The notes: generated by a model not told the origin, from the sequence alone. Positions 1 to 7,018 are shown, numbered from the stretch's first letter. The stretch: 11,384 nucleotides of DNA from Actinomycetes bacterium (GCA_023426865.1 JAEZBT010000174.1:1-11384); one strand, 5' to 3'. Numbers and translations: made by a program.

Positions 1-1014
1 GAGGCGTGCTCGCCGCTCGCCCGCGACGCCGGGCCCGACCTCCCGGCGGTGTCCCTGGTCGCCTGCCTGCCGCGGGCGGTCCTGGGCACGCCGGCGGTGC
101 CGGTGGTCACGATCCTCGACGCGACGACGGGGCGCCCGGTGCGCTCGCAGACCGCCCAGGACGCCATCCTCGCCGAGCTCGTGGACGGGTACGTGCTGCT
201 CACCACGGCGGGCGACGACGGGTCGGTGAGCGTCCGCGCGTGGGATCCCGTCACGGGCGAGGATGCGTGGGCCTTCACCGGCGCGCCGCACCGGCCGGAC
301 GCGCTGCGGATGGCCGCCGACTGGACCGATGACGTGCGCGACGGGAAGGTGACCTTCGAGTCCGGCGACGTGCGGCTGACGTTCGACGTCGTCACGGGAC
401 GCCGACGGACGGCCGCGACGCTGGGGCCGTCGGACCGGGCCACCCTGGACCTGCCCGGCGGCCGCGAGGCCCGCTGGGGCTTCGACCGCCTGGGCCGGCC
501 CAAGGACGTCGTCATCGTCGACCGCGACGGCGGCGCCCGCTTCGGGGCGCCGGGCGTGCCGTGGCTCGCACCGGTACGCGACGGGTCCGCACAGGACGTC
601 GTCGTGGTGCGCCGGACCGCCGACAAGCACCTGCTCGGGCTGGATGCAGGCTCCGGGCGGGTCCGCTGGGACCTCGCCAACGTGCCGTGGCTCGAGGCGT
701 CCGTGCAGGTCGGGGGCGTCGTCGTCGCGGTGTCGCCGTCGACGGCGGTGGCGGTCGACGTCCGGACCGGTCTGCGGCTGTGGGACCACGGGGCGGCCCG
801 CGGCTCGGCCGCGTGGGACGTGCTGACGGACGGTCGGCTCGTCCTGGTGCCGACCGACGACGACGCGGGCGGCGTGGTCCTGACGGCGCGCCGGCTCCAG
901 ACGGGGGAGCGGGCGTGGGGAGTCCCGCTCCCCGGCGACGTGCTGTCGCTGGACGAGGTGGACGGGCAGACCGTGCTCGTCCTGACGGACGCGGGCCTGG
1001 TCGCGCTGCGCTGA
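1..1014 (+). CDS. PQQ-like beta-propeller repeat protein, 5' partial
   Basis: The frame is open from base 1 to a TGA at 1012-1014 (337 codons seen), so the true start lies upstream of the window. An internal GTG at 49 is not the start, because coding similarity to the next gene continues before it. Repeat motifs of the PQQ/quinoprotein propeller type (a D, then TG/SG, then W) are visible near residues 81-90 (WDPVTGEDAW), 214-223 (LDAGSGRVRW), 252-261 and 297-306. These repeats form beta-propeller blades and usually serve binding or assembly rather than catalysis. Two cysteines, at about visible residues 3 and 22, match a Cys pair in the downstream paralogue (its C133 and C157). By that alignment some 130 residues, probably including a membrane anchor, are missing upstream. 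The function is unknown. The fold call is fairly sure; any link to PQQ cofactor or dehydrogenase activity is not supported. Confidence 0.8.
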   Translation, partial: EACSPLARDAGPDLPAVSLVACLPRAVLGTPAVPVVTILDATTGRPVRSQTAQDAILAELVDGYVLLTTAGDDGSVSVRAWDPVTGEDAWAFTGAPHRPDALRMAADWTDDVRDGKVTFESGDVRLTFDVVTGRRRTAATLGPSDRATLDLPGGREARWGFDRLGRPKDVVIVDRDGGARFGAPGVPWLAPVRDGSAQDVVVVRRTADKHLLGLDAGSGRVRWDLANVPWLEASVQVGGVVVAVSPSTAVAVDVRTGLRLWDHGAARGSAAWDVLTDGRLVLVPTDDDAGGVVLTARRLQTGERAWGVPLPGDVLSLDEVDGQTVLVLTDAGLVALR

Positions 1015-1034
1015 TCGGGACGGCTCGCGGTCAC

Positions 1035-1040
1035 TAGGGT
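1035..1040 (+). promoter_or_regulatory. Candidate -10 element for leaderless transcription of the second propeller gene
   Basis: TAGGGT fits the actinobacterial TANNNT -10 pattern. It ends 7 bases before the ATG at 1048, so a transcript could begin at or next to the start codon. No convincing Shine-Dalgarno sequence at normal spacing precedes the ATG; the only G-run (GGGG) is too close. No good -35 is visible; the place where it would lie overlaps the stop codon of the preceding gene. Such leaderless starts are common in actinobacteria, but this call is inferred from position only. Confidence 0.4.
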
Positions 1041-1047
1041 CGGGGTC

Positions 1048-2532
1048 ATGGCGGGGGCGCACGACGACGGGCGGGTTCAGGTCGTGCTCGAGGACGCCGG
1101 GGCCGACCCGGGGAGGCGGCGCGCCCGTTCCGGCCGGGCCCGGACGTGGCTCGTGTGGGCGGGTGTGCCGGCCCTGGTCGCCGTCGGGGTGGCGTCCGTG
1201 CTCATGACGGCGGAGGACGAGCGGCGCGAGCGTGACCGCCGTGAGGCCCTCGCGGAGGTCCGCGGGGTGCTGCCGCCGTTCGAGGGACCGCCCGCCGAGG
1301 TCTGGCACGTCGCGGACGGCCTGCCCTTCGCCGTCGGGCGCGACGTCGTGATCCTGGAGTCGGCGGGCTCGGGCGGGCTGCGTGCGGTCGACCTGCGCAC
1401 GGGTCGGGACGTGTGGTCGCGTCCCGTCGCGGCGGACGAGTCCTGCGTGCCCCTCAGCGACGACGCCTCGCCCGTCCGCTTCATGCCCGGCGACACCGTC
1501 GTCGAGTACGTCGCGTGCTACCCCCGGTTCGCCACCGTCGAGGGGTACCGCGTGGTCGTCGGCGACCCGGCCGACGTGGAGCTGCTCGACGTCACGACCG
1601 GGACTCTCGTCGCCGAGCTGCCCGCACCCGCCGACGTCCTCGGCGTCGAGCTCGCCGCCCGGGACGTGGTCGTCGCCTCGCTCGACGCCGACGGCGCCGT
1701 CGTGGTGGCGCGCTGGGCGATGGGCCTGGCCCGCCCCGACGCTCCGGTCTGGAGCACCCGCCTGCCCGAGCCGCTCGAGACGATCGAGGCGACGGGCTGG
1801 GTGTTCCACGCCGAGGCCGAGGTCGTGCGGGCCGGCACCGTGGGTTCGGTGCCCCTGGACCTGGCCACGGGCGCACCGCGCCCCGACGCGGCCCGCGAGG
1901 GCGTCCTCTTCACGCTCGACGCGCCGCTGCCGGGCGGCGGCCGCGTCGAGTGGGACTACAACGCGGTGGCCAGGGCGGTCGGCGGCTCCCGGGTGGTCGG
2001 CGCGGACGGCGGCATGGTCCGCGAGCTCGACGGGCTGCCGTGGCGGCCGGGCGTGGCGGACACCACCTCGCCGGAGGTCCTCCTGCTGCGCCGGCCCACG
2101 TCGAGCCTGGACAACGGTGATCAGGTGGGCGACCTCGTGGCCGTCGACGCGGCCACCGGCGCGGACCTCTGGTCGGGCGGCCGGATGCCCGGGATGGTCG
2201 CGCTGGTGCGGCTCGACGACGTCGTCGTGGCGGCAGGGGCGGGCACCGTGGTCGCGCTGGACGTGCGCGACGGCGACATCCTGTGGGAGGACACCCGCAG
2301 CGGAGCGAGCCCTCGGCTCGGCGCGCTCACCGACGGCGAGGTCGTGCTCCTGGCCGAGGCGTCGGGCGGCGGGGCGTTGGTGGCCCGTGACCTGCGCACG
2401 GGCGTGGAGCGCTGGCGACTCTCCCTCGCCGACCTCCTGCGCGACGACGGCCCGCTGAGTGTCGTCCCGACGCAGGCGGGACTCCTCGTGCTCGCGTGGG
2501 AAGGCGGCGCGACGATGCTCGGACCGCGCTGA
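1048..2532 (+). CDS. Membrane-anchored PQQ-like beta-propeller repeat protein
   Basis: The 494-aa product has a basic cytoplasmic N-terminus (RRRARSGRAR around residues 23-32), one hydrophobic segment at about 34-53, and a large domain predicted outside the membrane. Propeller repeat motifs appear at about 114-123 (VDLRTGRDVW), 180-185 (weaker, no W), 366-375 (VDAATGADLW), 404-413 (LDVRDGDILW) and 447-456 (RDLRTGVERW). Cysteines at 133 and 157 are the only two and could form a disulfide. The ATG at 1048 lies 33 bases after the preceding stop. It is a tandem paralogue of the upstream gene, and the two could be co-transcribed or separately started from the TAGGGT box. The next gene is convergent, 17 bases away. 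The biological role is unknown. An extracytoplasmic binding or scaffold function is an inference from the fold; nothing ties it to the sugar genes next door. Confidence 0.8.
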   Translation: MAGAHDDGRVQVVLEDAGADPGRRRARSGRARTWLVWAGVPALVAVGVASVLMTAEDERRERDRREALAEVRGVLPPFEGPPAEVWHVADGLPFAVGRDVVILESAGSGGLRAVDLRTGRDVWSRPVAADESCVPLSDDASPVRFMPGDTVVEYVACYPRFATVEGYRVVVGDPADVELLDVTTGTLVAELPAPADVLGVELAARDVVVASLDADGAVVVARWAMGLARPDAPVWSTRLPEPLETIEATGWVFHAEAEVVRAGTVGSVPLDLATGAPRPDAAREGVLFTLDAPLPGGGRVEWDYNAVARAVGGSRVVGADGGMVRELDGLPWRPGVADTTSPEVLLLRRPTSSLDNGDQVGDLVAVDAATGADLWSGGRMPGMVALVRLDDVVVAAGAGTVVALDVRDGDILWEDTRSGASPRLGALTDGEVVLLAEASGGGALVARDLRTGVERWRLSLADLLRDDGPLSVVPTQAGLLVLAWEGGATMLGPR

Positions 2533-2549
2533 CCCGCGCTCGCCGGGGC

Positions 2550-4331
2550 TCAGCCCTCGCGCCGGCGCACCCAGACCGTGACGTCCGGCGGGACCGCGAC
2601 CTCGGTGCCCCCGGCCAGGCCGTCCGGCAGGTCCGCCGAGGAGAGGAGGACCTCGAGATCGGTCCCCTTCAGGCTGACCGGCTCGGTGCCGACGTTCGTC
2701 ACCACGAGCACCTCGCGGTTGACGAACGCCACGAGCGAGTCCGACGCGCCGTCGGCCAGGCCGTCCACCCAGGCGAGGGTGCCGGAGCCGAGGTGGTACT
2801 CGCGGCGCAGGCAGAGTGCGGCGCGGTACATCTCGAACGTCGAGCCGGGCACGCACCGCTGGCGGTCGAGCGCGTACCGCGCCCACGACGACGGCTGCGT
2901 GAGCCAGCTGCGGCCCGTCGCGGAGAAGCCGAACGCCGGTGCGTCGGCCTCCCACGGGAGCGGGACCCGGCAGCCGTCACGCCCGCGGCTGGTGTGCTCC
3001 GACCGCCACCAGGTGGGGTCCTGGCGCTCGTCGTCGTCGAGGGTGGTGTGCTCGGGCAGGCCGAGCTCCTCGCCCTGGTAGACGTACGCGGACCCGGGGA
3101 GCGCGAGCATGAGCAGGCTCGCGGCCCGGCCGCGGCGCAGCCCCAGCTCCTCGTCGGGCTGCGGGTCCCCGGCGCCGATGCCCTCAGGCTTGCCGCCGGG
3201 CACGGTGAGGCCGAGTCGCGTGGGGTGCCGCACGACGTCGTGATTCGACAGGACCCACGTGGTCGGCGCGCCGACGGCGTCGTTGGTGACCAGCGACTCG
3301 GTGATGACGGCCCGCAGGTCGGGGGCCGTCCAGAGCGAGGTCAGGAACGAGAAGTTGAAGGCCTGCTGCATCTCGTCGGGCCGCACGTACTTCGCCAGGC
3401 GGCTGAGGGGCTCGACCCATGCCTCGGCGACGAGCGCGCGGTCGCCGTCGTACTCGGCGAGCACCCGGTGCCACTCGCGGTAGATCTCGTGCACGCCGTC
3501 CTGGTCCCACATGGGCCCGAGCGAGCCGGCGCCGGTCGCCCCGTCCTCCGAGCCGAGCGTGCCCTCGTGCGGCGGGGTGACGGCGGCCGTCGGTGCGGGG
3601 AAGTCGGGCAGTCCGGCCGCTTTGACCAGCCCGTGGGCGACGTCGACCCGGAACCCGTCGACGCCGCGGTCGAGCCAGAAGCGAAGGATCGAGCGGAACT
3701 CCTCGTGCACCTCCGGGTTGGTCCAGTCCAGGTCGGGCTGCGACTCGTCGAACAGGTGCAGGTACCACTGGCCCGCGTTGCCGTCGGGCTCGGTGATCCG
3801 CGTCCAGGCGGGCCCGCCGAACGTCGAGCGCCAGTCGTTCGGCGGCTGCGTGCCCTCGGGCCCCTTGCCGTCGCGGAAGAGGTAGCGCGCGCGTTCGGGG
3901 GAGCCCGGCCCGGCCGCCACCGCGGCCTTGAACCAGGGGTGCTCGAACGACGTGTGGTTCGGCACGAGGTCGACGATCACCCGCAACCCGAGCCGGTGCG
4001 CCTCCGCGAGCATCGCGTCCGCGTCCTCGAGCGTGCCGAACAGCGGGTCGATGTCGCGGTAGTCCGCCACGTCGTAGCCGGCGTCGTGGTGCGGGGAGCG
4101 GTAGAACGGCGAGAGCCAGATCGCGTCCACGCCGAGCCGCACCAGGTGCTTCAGGCGCGCCGTGATCCCGGGGATGTCACCGACGCCGTCGCCGTTCCCG
4201 TCCGCGAAGGACCGCGGGTAGACCTGGTAGATCACCGCGGAGCGCCACCACTCGGGCGTGCCCGCCAGGGCACGGTGGACGAGTGTCGTCGTGGTGGACG
4301 GCTGTGCGAGGGCGGACAGGATCGAGGTCAC
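2550..4331 (-). CDS. aglA: GH13 alpha-glucosidase (oligo-1,6-/alpha-1,4-glucosidase type)
   Basis: A 593-aa cytoplasmic enzyme (no signal peptide) that should hydrolyse terminal alpha-glucosidic bonds of maltose, isomaltose or short maltodextrins. The (beta/alpha)8 signatures are complete: a metal-site-like DGNGDGVGD (44-52), region I DLVPNH (121-126), the alpha-glucosidase-type QPDLDW (198-203), region II GFRVDVAHG (226-234) with nucleophile D230, region III VAEAW (301-305) with acid/base E303, and region IV SNHD (362-365) with D365. A C-terminal beta domain follows from about residue 510. Val231 follows the nucleophile; in yeast and Bacillus homologues Val there goes with alpha-1,6 activity, but actinobacterial enzymes may not obey this. 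The start is GTG, with GGGAG four bases upstream. The gene lies 76 bases downstream of the repressor on the same strand, so co-transcription is likely. The family is certain; exact linkage preference is not, and the gene symbol is by analogy. Confidence 0.92.
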   Translation of the reverse strand: MTSILSALAQPSTTTTLVHRALAGTPEWWRSAVIYQVYPRSFADGNGDGVGDIPGITARLKHLVRLGVDAIWLSPFYRSPHHDAGYDVADYRDIDPLFGTLEDADAMLAEAHRLGLRVIVDLVPNHTSFEHPWFKAAVAAGPGSPERARYLFRDGKGPEGTQPPNDWRSTFGGPAWTRITEPDGNAGQWYLHLFDESQPDLDWTNPEVHEEFRSILRFWLDRGVDGFRVDVAHGLVKAAGLPDFPAPTAAVTPPHEGTLGSEDGATGAGSLGPMWDQDGVHEIYREWHRVLAEYDGDRALVAEAWVEPLSRLAKYVRPDEMQQAFNFSFLTSLWTAPDLRAVITESLVTNDAVGAPTTWVLSNHDVVRHPTRLGLTVPGGKPEGIGAGDPQPDEELGLRRGRAASLLMLALPGSAYVYQGEELGLPEHTTLDDDERQDPTWWRSEHTSRGRDGCRVPLPWEADAPAFGFSATGRSWLTQPSSWARYALDRQRCVPGSTFEMYRAALCLRREYHLGSGTLAWVDGLADGASDSLVAFVNREVLVVTNVGTEPVSLKGTDLEVLLSSADLPDGLAGGTEVAVPPDVTVWVRRREG

Positions 4332-4407
4332 GACTCTCCCGGGTAGGTGTGTGGTGCGGGCTCGGTGGGGACCAGGCGTCGTCGGCGCGGTCCTCGACAG
4401 GCCCAGC

Positions 4408-5478
4408 CTAGGAACCTGCGGCGGAGTTCGCCGGGGCGGAGGTCCGTGCGGGGGCCGGTGCGGTCGACGACCGGACGATGAGCTCGGGGTGGAACAGGAG
4501 CTCGGTGCGGGAGACGCGCTGGCCGGCGATCTCCGCGATGAGGGCGCTGACGGCCGCCTTGCCCATGCTCACGACCGGTTGCCGGACCGTGGTCAGGGGC
4601 GGGTCGGTGAACGCGATGAGCGGCGAGTCGTCGAAGCCGACGACCGACAGGTCCTCGGGGACGCGCATCCCGCGCGACCGCGCCGCGCGGATCACGCCGA
4701 GGGCCATCAGGTCGGAGCCGCAGATGACCGCCGTGTGCCCGCCGTCGATCAGCTCGCCGCCCGCGACCTGGCCACCCTCCACGGTGAACAGCGTCGAGAC
4801 GACGTGCGCGGAGACGTCGGCGCCGGGCTCACGCTGGTCGAGGAGCGTCGCGAACGTCGCGATCTTGCGGCGTGCGGGCACGTAGCGGTCCGGGCCGACG
4901 GCGAGGCCGATCCGCTCGTGCCCGAGGCTCACGAGGTGGCGGACCGCCAGGCTGATGGCGACCCCGTCGTCGGTCGAGACCGAGGGCGCGTCGACTCCGG
5001 CCGCGTAGCCGTTGACGAACACGATTGGCACGCCGCGGCCGCGCAGCCGGTGGTACCGCTCCGTCGAGGCGGCCGTGTCCGCGTGCCGCCCGGAGACGAA
5101 GACGATGCCGTCGACGCCGTGCTCGATGAGCATCTCGACGTACTCGTCCTCGGTCGTGCCACCTGGGGACTGCGTGCACAGCAGGGGCGTGTAGCCGCGG
5201 TCGGCCAGCGTGGTCTCGATCGCCTGGGCCAGCGCGGGGAAGACCGGGTTGTCCAGCTCGGGCACGATGAGGCCGACGAGACCCTGCGGTCTGTTGCGCA
5301 ACTTCTCCGGACGGTCGTACCCGAGCACGTCGAGAGCGGCCAGGACGGCCTTGCGGGTCTCGGCCGCGACACCCGGCTTCCCGTTGAGGACACGGGAGAC
5401 CGTAGCCGTGCTCACGCCGGCCTGATCAGCCAGATCCTTCAACCGGGTGCGCACGTGCCGCAGCGTAGAGGACACCAT
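4408..5478 (-). CDS. malR: LacI-family transcriptional repressor of the maltose/maltodextrin locus (MalR-like)
   Basis: The 356-aa product has an N-terminal LacI helix-turn-helix at about residues 12-33 (RLKDLADQAG, then VSTATVSRVLNG), a hinge to about 65, and a periplasmic-binding-protein-like sensor domain (about 67-338). Typical family landmarks are LVGLIVPELDNPVF (67-80), GVDGIVFVSG (121-130), GHERIGLAVG (186-195), the ICGSDLMALGV segment (252-262) and VVGFDDSPLIAF (279-290). A low-complexity Ala/Pro/Ser tail ends the protein. It is transcribed divergently from the malE-like gene and upstream of the alpha-glucosidase, the usual layout for a local repressor released by its sugar. The ligand (maltose or maltodextrin) is inferred from the neighbours. 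Position of the start is ambiguous: ATG at 5478 or GTG at 5475 (see the ribosome-binding-site entry). The family is certain; the symbol is by context. Confidence 0.88.
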   Translation of the reverse strand: MVSSTLRHVRTRLKDLADQAGVSTATVSRVLNGKPGVAAETRKAVLAALDVLGYDRPEKLRNRPQGLVGLIVPELDNPVFPALAQAIETTLADRGYTPLLCTQSPGGTTEDEYVEMLIEHGVDGIVFVSGRHADTAASTERYHRLRGRGVPIVFVNGYAAGVDAPSVSTDDGVAISLAVRHLVSLGHERIGLAVGPDRYVPARRKIATFATLLDQREPGADVSAHVVSTLFTVEGGQVAGGELIDGGHTAVICGSDLMALGVIRAARSRGMRVPEDLSVVGFDDSPLIAFTDPPLTTVRQPVVSMGKAAVSALIAEIAGQRVSRTELLFHPELIVRSSTAPAPARTSAPANSAAGS

Positions 5479-5479
5479 G

Positions 5480-5487
5480 ACCTCCTT
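5480..5487 (-). promoter_or_regulatory. Strong Shine-Dalgarno with unusually short spacing, lacI-type gene
   Basis: On the minus strand AAGGAGGT is a near-perfect match to the anti-SD sequence, but only one base separates it from the ATG at 5478. The next codon is GTG (5475-5473), which gives the more usual four-base gap. The real start may therefore be GTG at 5475, or the ATG may be used inefficiently to keep repressor levels low. Either choice changes the protein by one residue. Confidence 0.7.
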
Positions 5488-5500
5488 GTTGGTGCGCCAC

Positions 5501-5516
5501 CCGGCAGGTCTGCCGG
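5501..5516. repeat. Perfect 16-base inverted repeat upstream of the repressor gene
   Basis: CCGGCAGGTCTGCCGG has two exact 7-base arms around a central GT. It lies 23-38 bases upstream of the repressor's ATG, in its likely 5' leader. As DNA it has the size of a LacI-family operator, so it could mediate autorepression. As RNA the arms could form only a tight hairpin, since two bases are too few for a loop and the closing pair would open. It is more GC-rich and lacks the central CG step common in LacI operators, so the operator reading is tentative. Confidence 0.4.
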
Positions 5517-5530
5517 CAAGTGATACCTGA

Positions 5531-5561
5531 AAGTTACCGCAAGGGTTTGCAGAAGTGGCAA
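5531..5561 (-). promoter_or_regulatory. Weak candidate promoter for the repressor gene
   Basis: Reading the minus strand, TTGCCA (5561-5556) and TAACTT (5536-5531) resemble -35 and -10 boxes with a long 19-base spacer. It overlaps the GCAA/TTGC half-sites and the candidate malE promoter, so one bound repressor could block both directions. The spacing is longer than ideal and other boxes are possible. Confidence 0.25.
5539..5561. promoter_or_regulatory. Candidate repressor operator: overlapping GCAA/TTGC inverted half-sites
   Basis: GCAA at 5539-5542 pairs with TTGC at 5547-5550 (GCAAGGGTTTGC, 4-base arms). The same TTGC also pairs with GCAA at 5558-5561 across seven bases. Further GCAA copies occur at 5516-5519 and 5581-5584. 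The cluster sits between two divergent genes, over the -35 region of the candidate malE promoter, where a LacI-family repressor would act. Streptomyces maltose-regulator sites are, from memory, also rich in TTGCA-type elements. Assignment to this repressor is an inference. Confidence 0.45.
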
Positions 5562-5576
5562 TCCGGGGATTACGTT
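5547..5576 (+). promoter_or_regulatory. Candidate malE promoter
   Basis: TTGCAG (5547-5552) as -35 and TACGTT (5571-5576, fits TANNNT) as -10 are separated by 18 bases. Transcription would begin near 5583, giving a leader of about 63 bases. The -35 is only a partial match to TTGACA, as expected for a regulated promoter, and lies within the GCAA/TTGC half-site cluster. Confidence 0.4.
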
Positions 5577-5645
5577 TCGAGCAACAGGGCCGACGGGGGC
5601 CGTCCAGCGCCCGCGGCCGTGACCACGAGTCGTTTGGAGACCCCG

Positions 5646-6881
5646 ATGCGACGGAGCATCACGCTGACCGCGGTGGCCCTCAGCGCCGCGCTCACCCTTG
5701 CCGCCTGCGGAGGCGACGACACCGAGGAGCCGGCCGAGACCGAGGCCCCCGAGACCACCGAGGCGGCCACCGGCGGCGCCATCACCGTCTGGGTGGACGA
5801 GACCCGCCAGGCGGCCGTCGAGGCCGCCGCCGCCGACTACGAGGCGGCCACCGGCACCACCGTCGAGATCGTCCTGAAGAACTTCGAGGACATCCGCGCC
5901 GACTTCAACGCCCAGGTGCCCACGGGCGAGGGTCCGGACATCACCGTCGGCGCCCACGACTGGCTCGGCGAGCTCACCGCGAACGGCGTCGTCGCGCCGA
6001 TCGAGCTCGGTGACAAGGCGAGCGAGTTCGAGCAGGTGGCGCTCGACGCCTTCACCTACGACGGCCAGGTCTACGGCCTGCCGTACGCGGTCGAGAACAT
6101 CGCGCTCATCCGCAACACCGCCCTCGCCGCCGAGGCCCCGGCCACGTGGGACGAGGCCGTCGCGATGGGCCAGGCCGCCGGCACGCAGTTCCCGATCCTG
6201 CTCCAGGTGGGCGAGACCGGTGACCCCTACACCGCCTACCCGCTGCAGACGTCGTTCGGCGCCCCCGTCTTCGTGCAGAACGACGACGGCTCCTACACCG
6301 CTGAGCTCGCGCTCGGCGGCGAGCCCGGTGCCGCGTTCGCGCAGTGGCTGGCGGCCCAGGGTGCCGCCGGCGTCCTCGACACGGCCGTGACCTACGACAT
6401 CGCGGTCGAGGCGTTCAAGAACGGCCAGTCGCCGTTCATCATCGGTGGCCCGTGGATGCTCGGCTCCTTCGAGGGTCTCGAGCTGGCGATCGACCCGATC
6501 CCGTCGGCCGGTGGCCAGCCGGCGCAGCCGTTCGTCGGCGTGCAGGGCTTCTACGTCAACGCGCAGAGCGAGAACGCGCTGCTCGCCAACGACTTCCTCG
6601 TCAACTACATGGCGACCGAGGAGGCCCAGCTGGCGCTGTACGAGGCGGGCGACCGTCCGCCGGCCCTCATCGCCGCCGCTGACGCGGCCTCGTCCGACCC
6701 GATCACCGCGGGCTTCCGCGCCGTCGGCGCCGAGGCCGTGCCCATGCCGTCCATCCCCGAGATGGGTGCCGTGTGGGAGTTCTGGGGCGTGACCGAGGCG
6801 AACATCCTCAACGGCGCCGACCCGGTCAGCACCTGGGACAAGATGGCGACCGACATCCAGGGCGCGCTCGACGCGGCCTGA
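5646..6881 (+). CDS. malE: Maltose/maltodextrin ABC transporter solute-binding lipoprotein
   Basis: The 411-aa product begins with a lipoprotein signal peptide: MRRS, a hydrophobic stretch, and lipobox LAAC with the lipidated cysteine at 21. An acidic, Thr/Glu-rich linker (about 24-40) tethers the binding domain to the membrane. Family landmarks include GPDITVGAHDWLGEL (96-110), YGLPYAVENIALIRN (143-157), FKNGQSPFIIGGPW (257-270) and a C-terminal DPVSTWDKM (392-400). It should capture maltose or maltodextrin outside the membrane and deliver it to the MalFG-type permeases downstream. The ATG at 5646 is chosen because GGAGA ends five bases upstream and the signal peptide starts there; an in-frame GTG at 5520 would add 42 residues lying in the promoter region. 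The ligand is inferred from family resemblance and neighbours; other alpha-glucosides are possible. Confidence 0.92.
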   Translation: MRRSITLTAVALSAALTLAACGGDDTEEPAETEAPETTEAATGGAITVWVDETRQAAVEAAAADYEAATGTTVEIVLKNFEDIRADFNAQVPTGEGPDITVGAHDWLGELTANGVVAPIELGDKASEFEQVALDAFTYDGQVYGLPYAVENIALIRNTALAAEAPATWDEAVAMGQAAGTQFPILLQVGETGDPYTAYPLQTSFGAPVFVQNDDGSYTAELALGGEPGAAFAQWLAAQGAAGVLDTAVTYDIAVEAFKNGQSPFIIGGPWMLGSFEGLELAIDPIPSAGGQPAQPFVGVQGFYVNAQSENALLANDFLVNYMATEEAQLALYEAGDRPPALIAAADAASSDPITAGFRAVGAEAVPMPSIPEMGAVWEFWGVTEANILNGADPVSTWDKMATDIQGALDAA

Positions 6882-6892
6882 GCGAATGAGCA

Positions 6893-6933
6893 CCCTCGGG
6901 TGGAGCGGCACACGTCGCCGCTCCACCCGAGGG
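6893..6933 (+). terminator. Long intercistronic hairpin between malE and malF
   Basis: Arms 6893-6908 and 6918-6933 are perfect 16-base complements around a 9-base loop (CACACGTCG). The stem can extend outward through GCA/TGC after one bulged G. No T-tract follows, so full intrinsic termination is uncertain. Starting 11 bases after the malE stop, it could protect the malE message from 3' decay or partly terminate transcription, giving more binding protein than permease. A comparable role is known for the malE-malF intergenic repeats of Escherichia coli. Confidence 0.75.
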
Positions 6934-6960
6934 GTGCCCGCGGCGACGTCCGCCGCCCCA

Positions 6961-6976
6961 GCCCGCGACGGCGGGC
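6961..6976 (+). repeat. Short second hairpin in the malE-malF gap
   Basis: GCCCGC (6961-6966) and GCGGGC (6971-6976) are exact complements around the tetraloop GACG. It sits 27 bases after the large hairpin and 42 bases before the malF start. It may add to the same transcript-end or attenuation structure, but 6-base GC-rich arms can occur by chance here. Confidence 0.35.
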
Positions 6977-7018
6977 ACCAGCCCACGATGGACCTACGCA
7001 ACGGTGCGGAGTTCACCC

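Noticed and set aside
2533..2560. Bidirectional terminator between the convergent genes at 2532/2550
   Set aside because: GGGCT-C-AGCCC is visible, but the loop would be one base, and the flanking GC-rich arms do not pair cleanly or carry a T-tract.
2496..4346. A 616-codon open frame on the plus strand opposite the alpha-glucosidase
   Set aside because: Its translation is Arg/Val/Gly/Ala-rich with no recognisable motif, while the minus strand carries a full GH13 enzyme. Long antisense frames are expected at this GC content.
4332..4407. Separate operator or promoter between the repressor and alpha-glucosidase genes
   Set aside because: I see no GCAA/TTGC pair, no good -10 box and no clear terminator hairpin in these 76 bases; co-transcription is simpler.
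5592..5604. GACGG/CCGTC hairpin in the malE leader as a riboswitch or attenuator
   Set aside because: A five-base stem with a three-base loop is likely by chance here and does not cover the ribosome site.
5520..5645. Upstream in-frame GTG start for malE at 5520
   Set aside because: It would place 42 non-signal residues before the lipoprotein signal peptide and translate the promoter region. The ATG at 5646 has a well-spaced SD.
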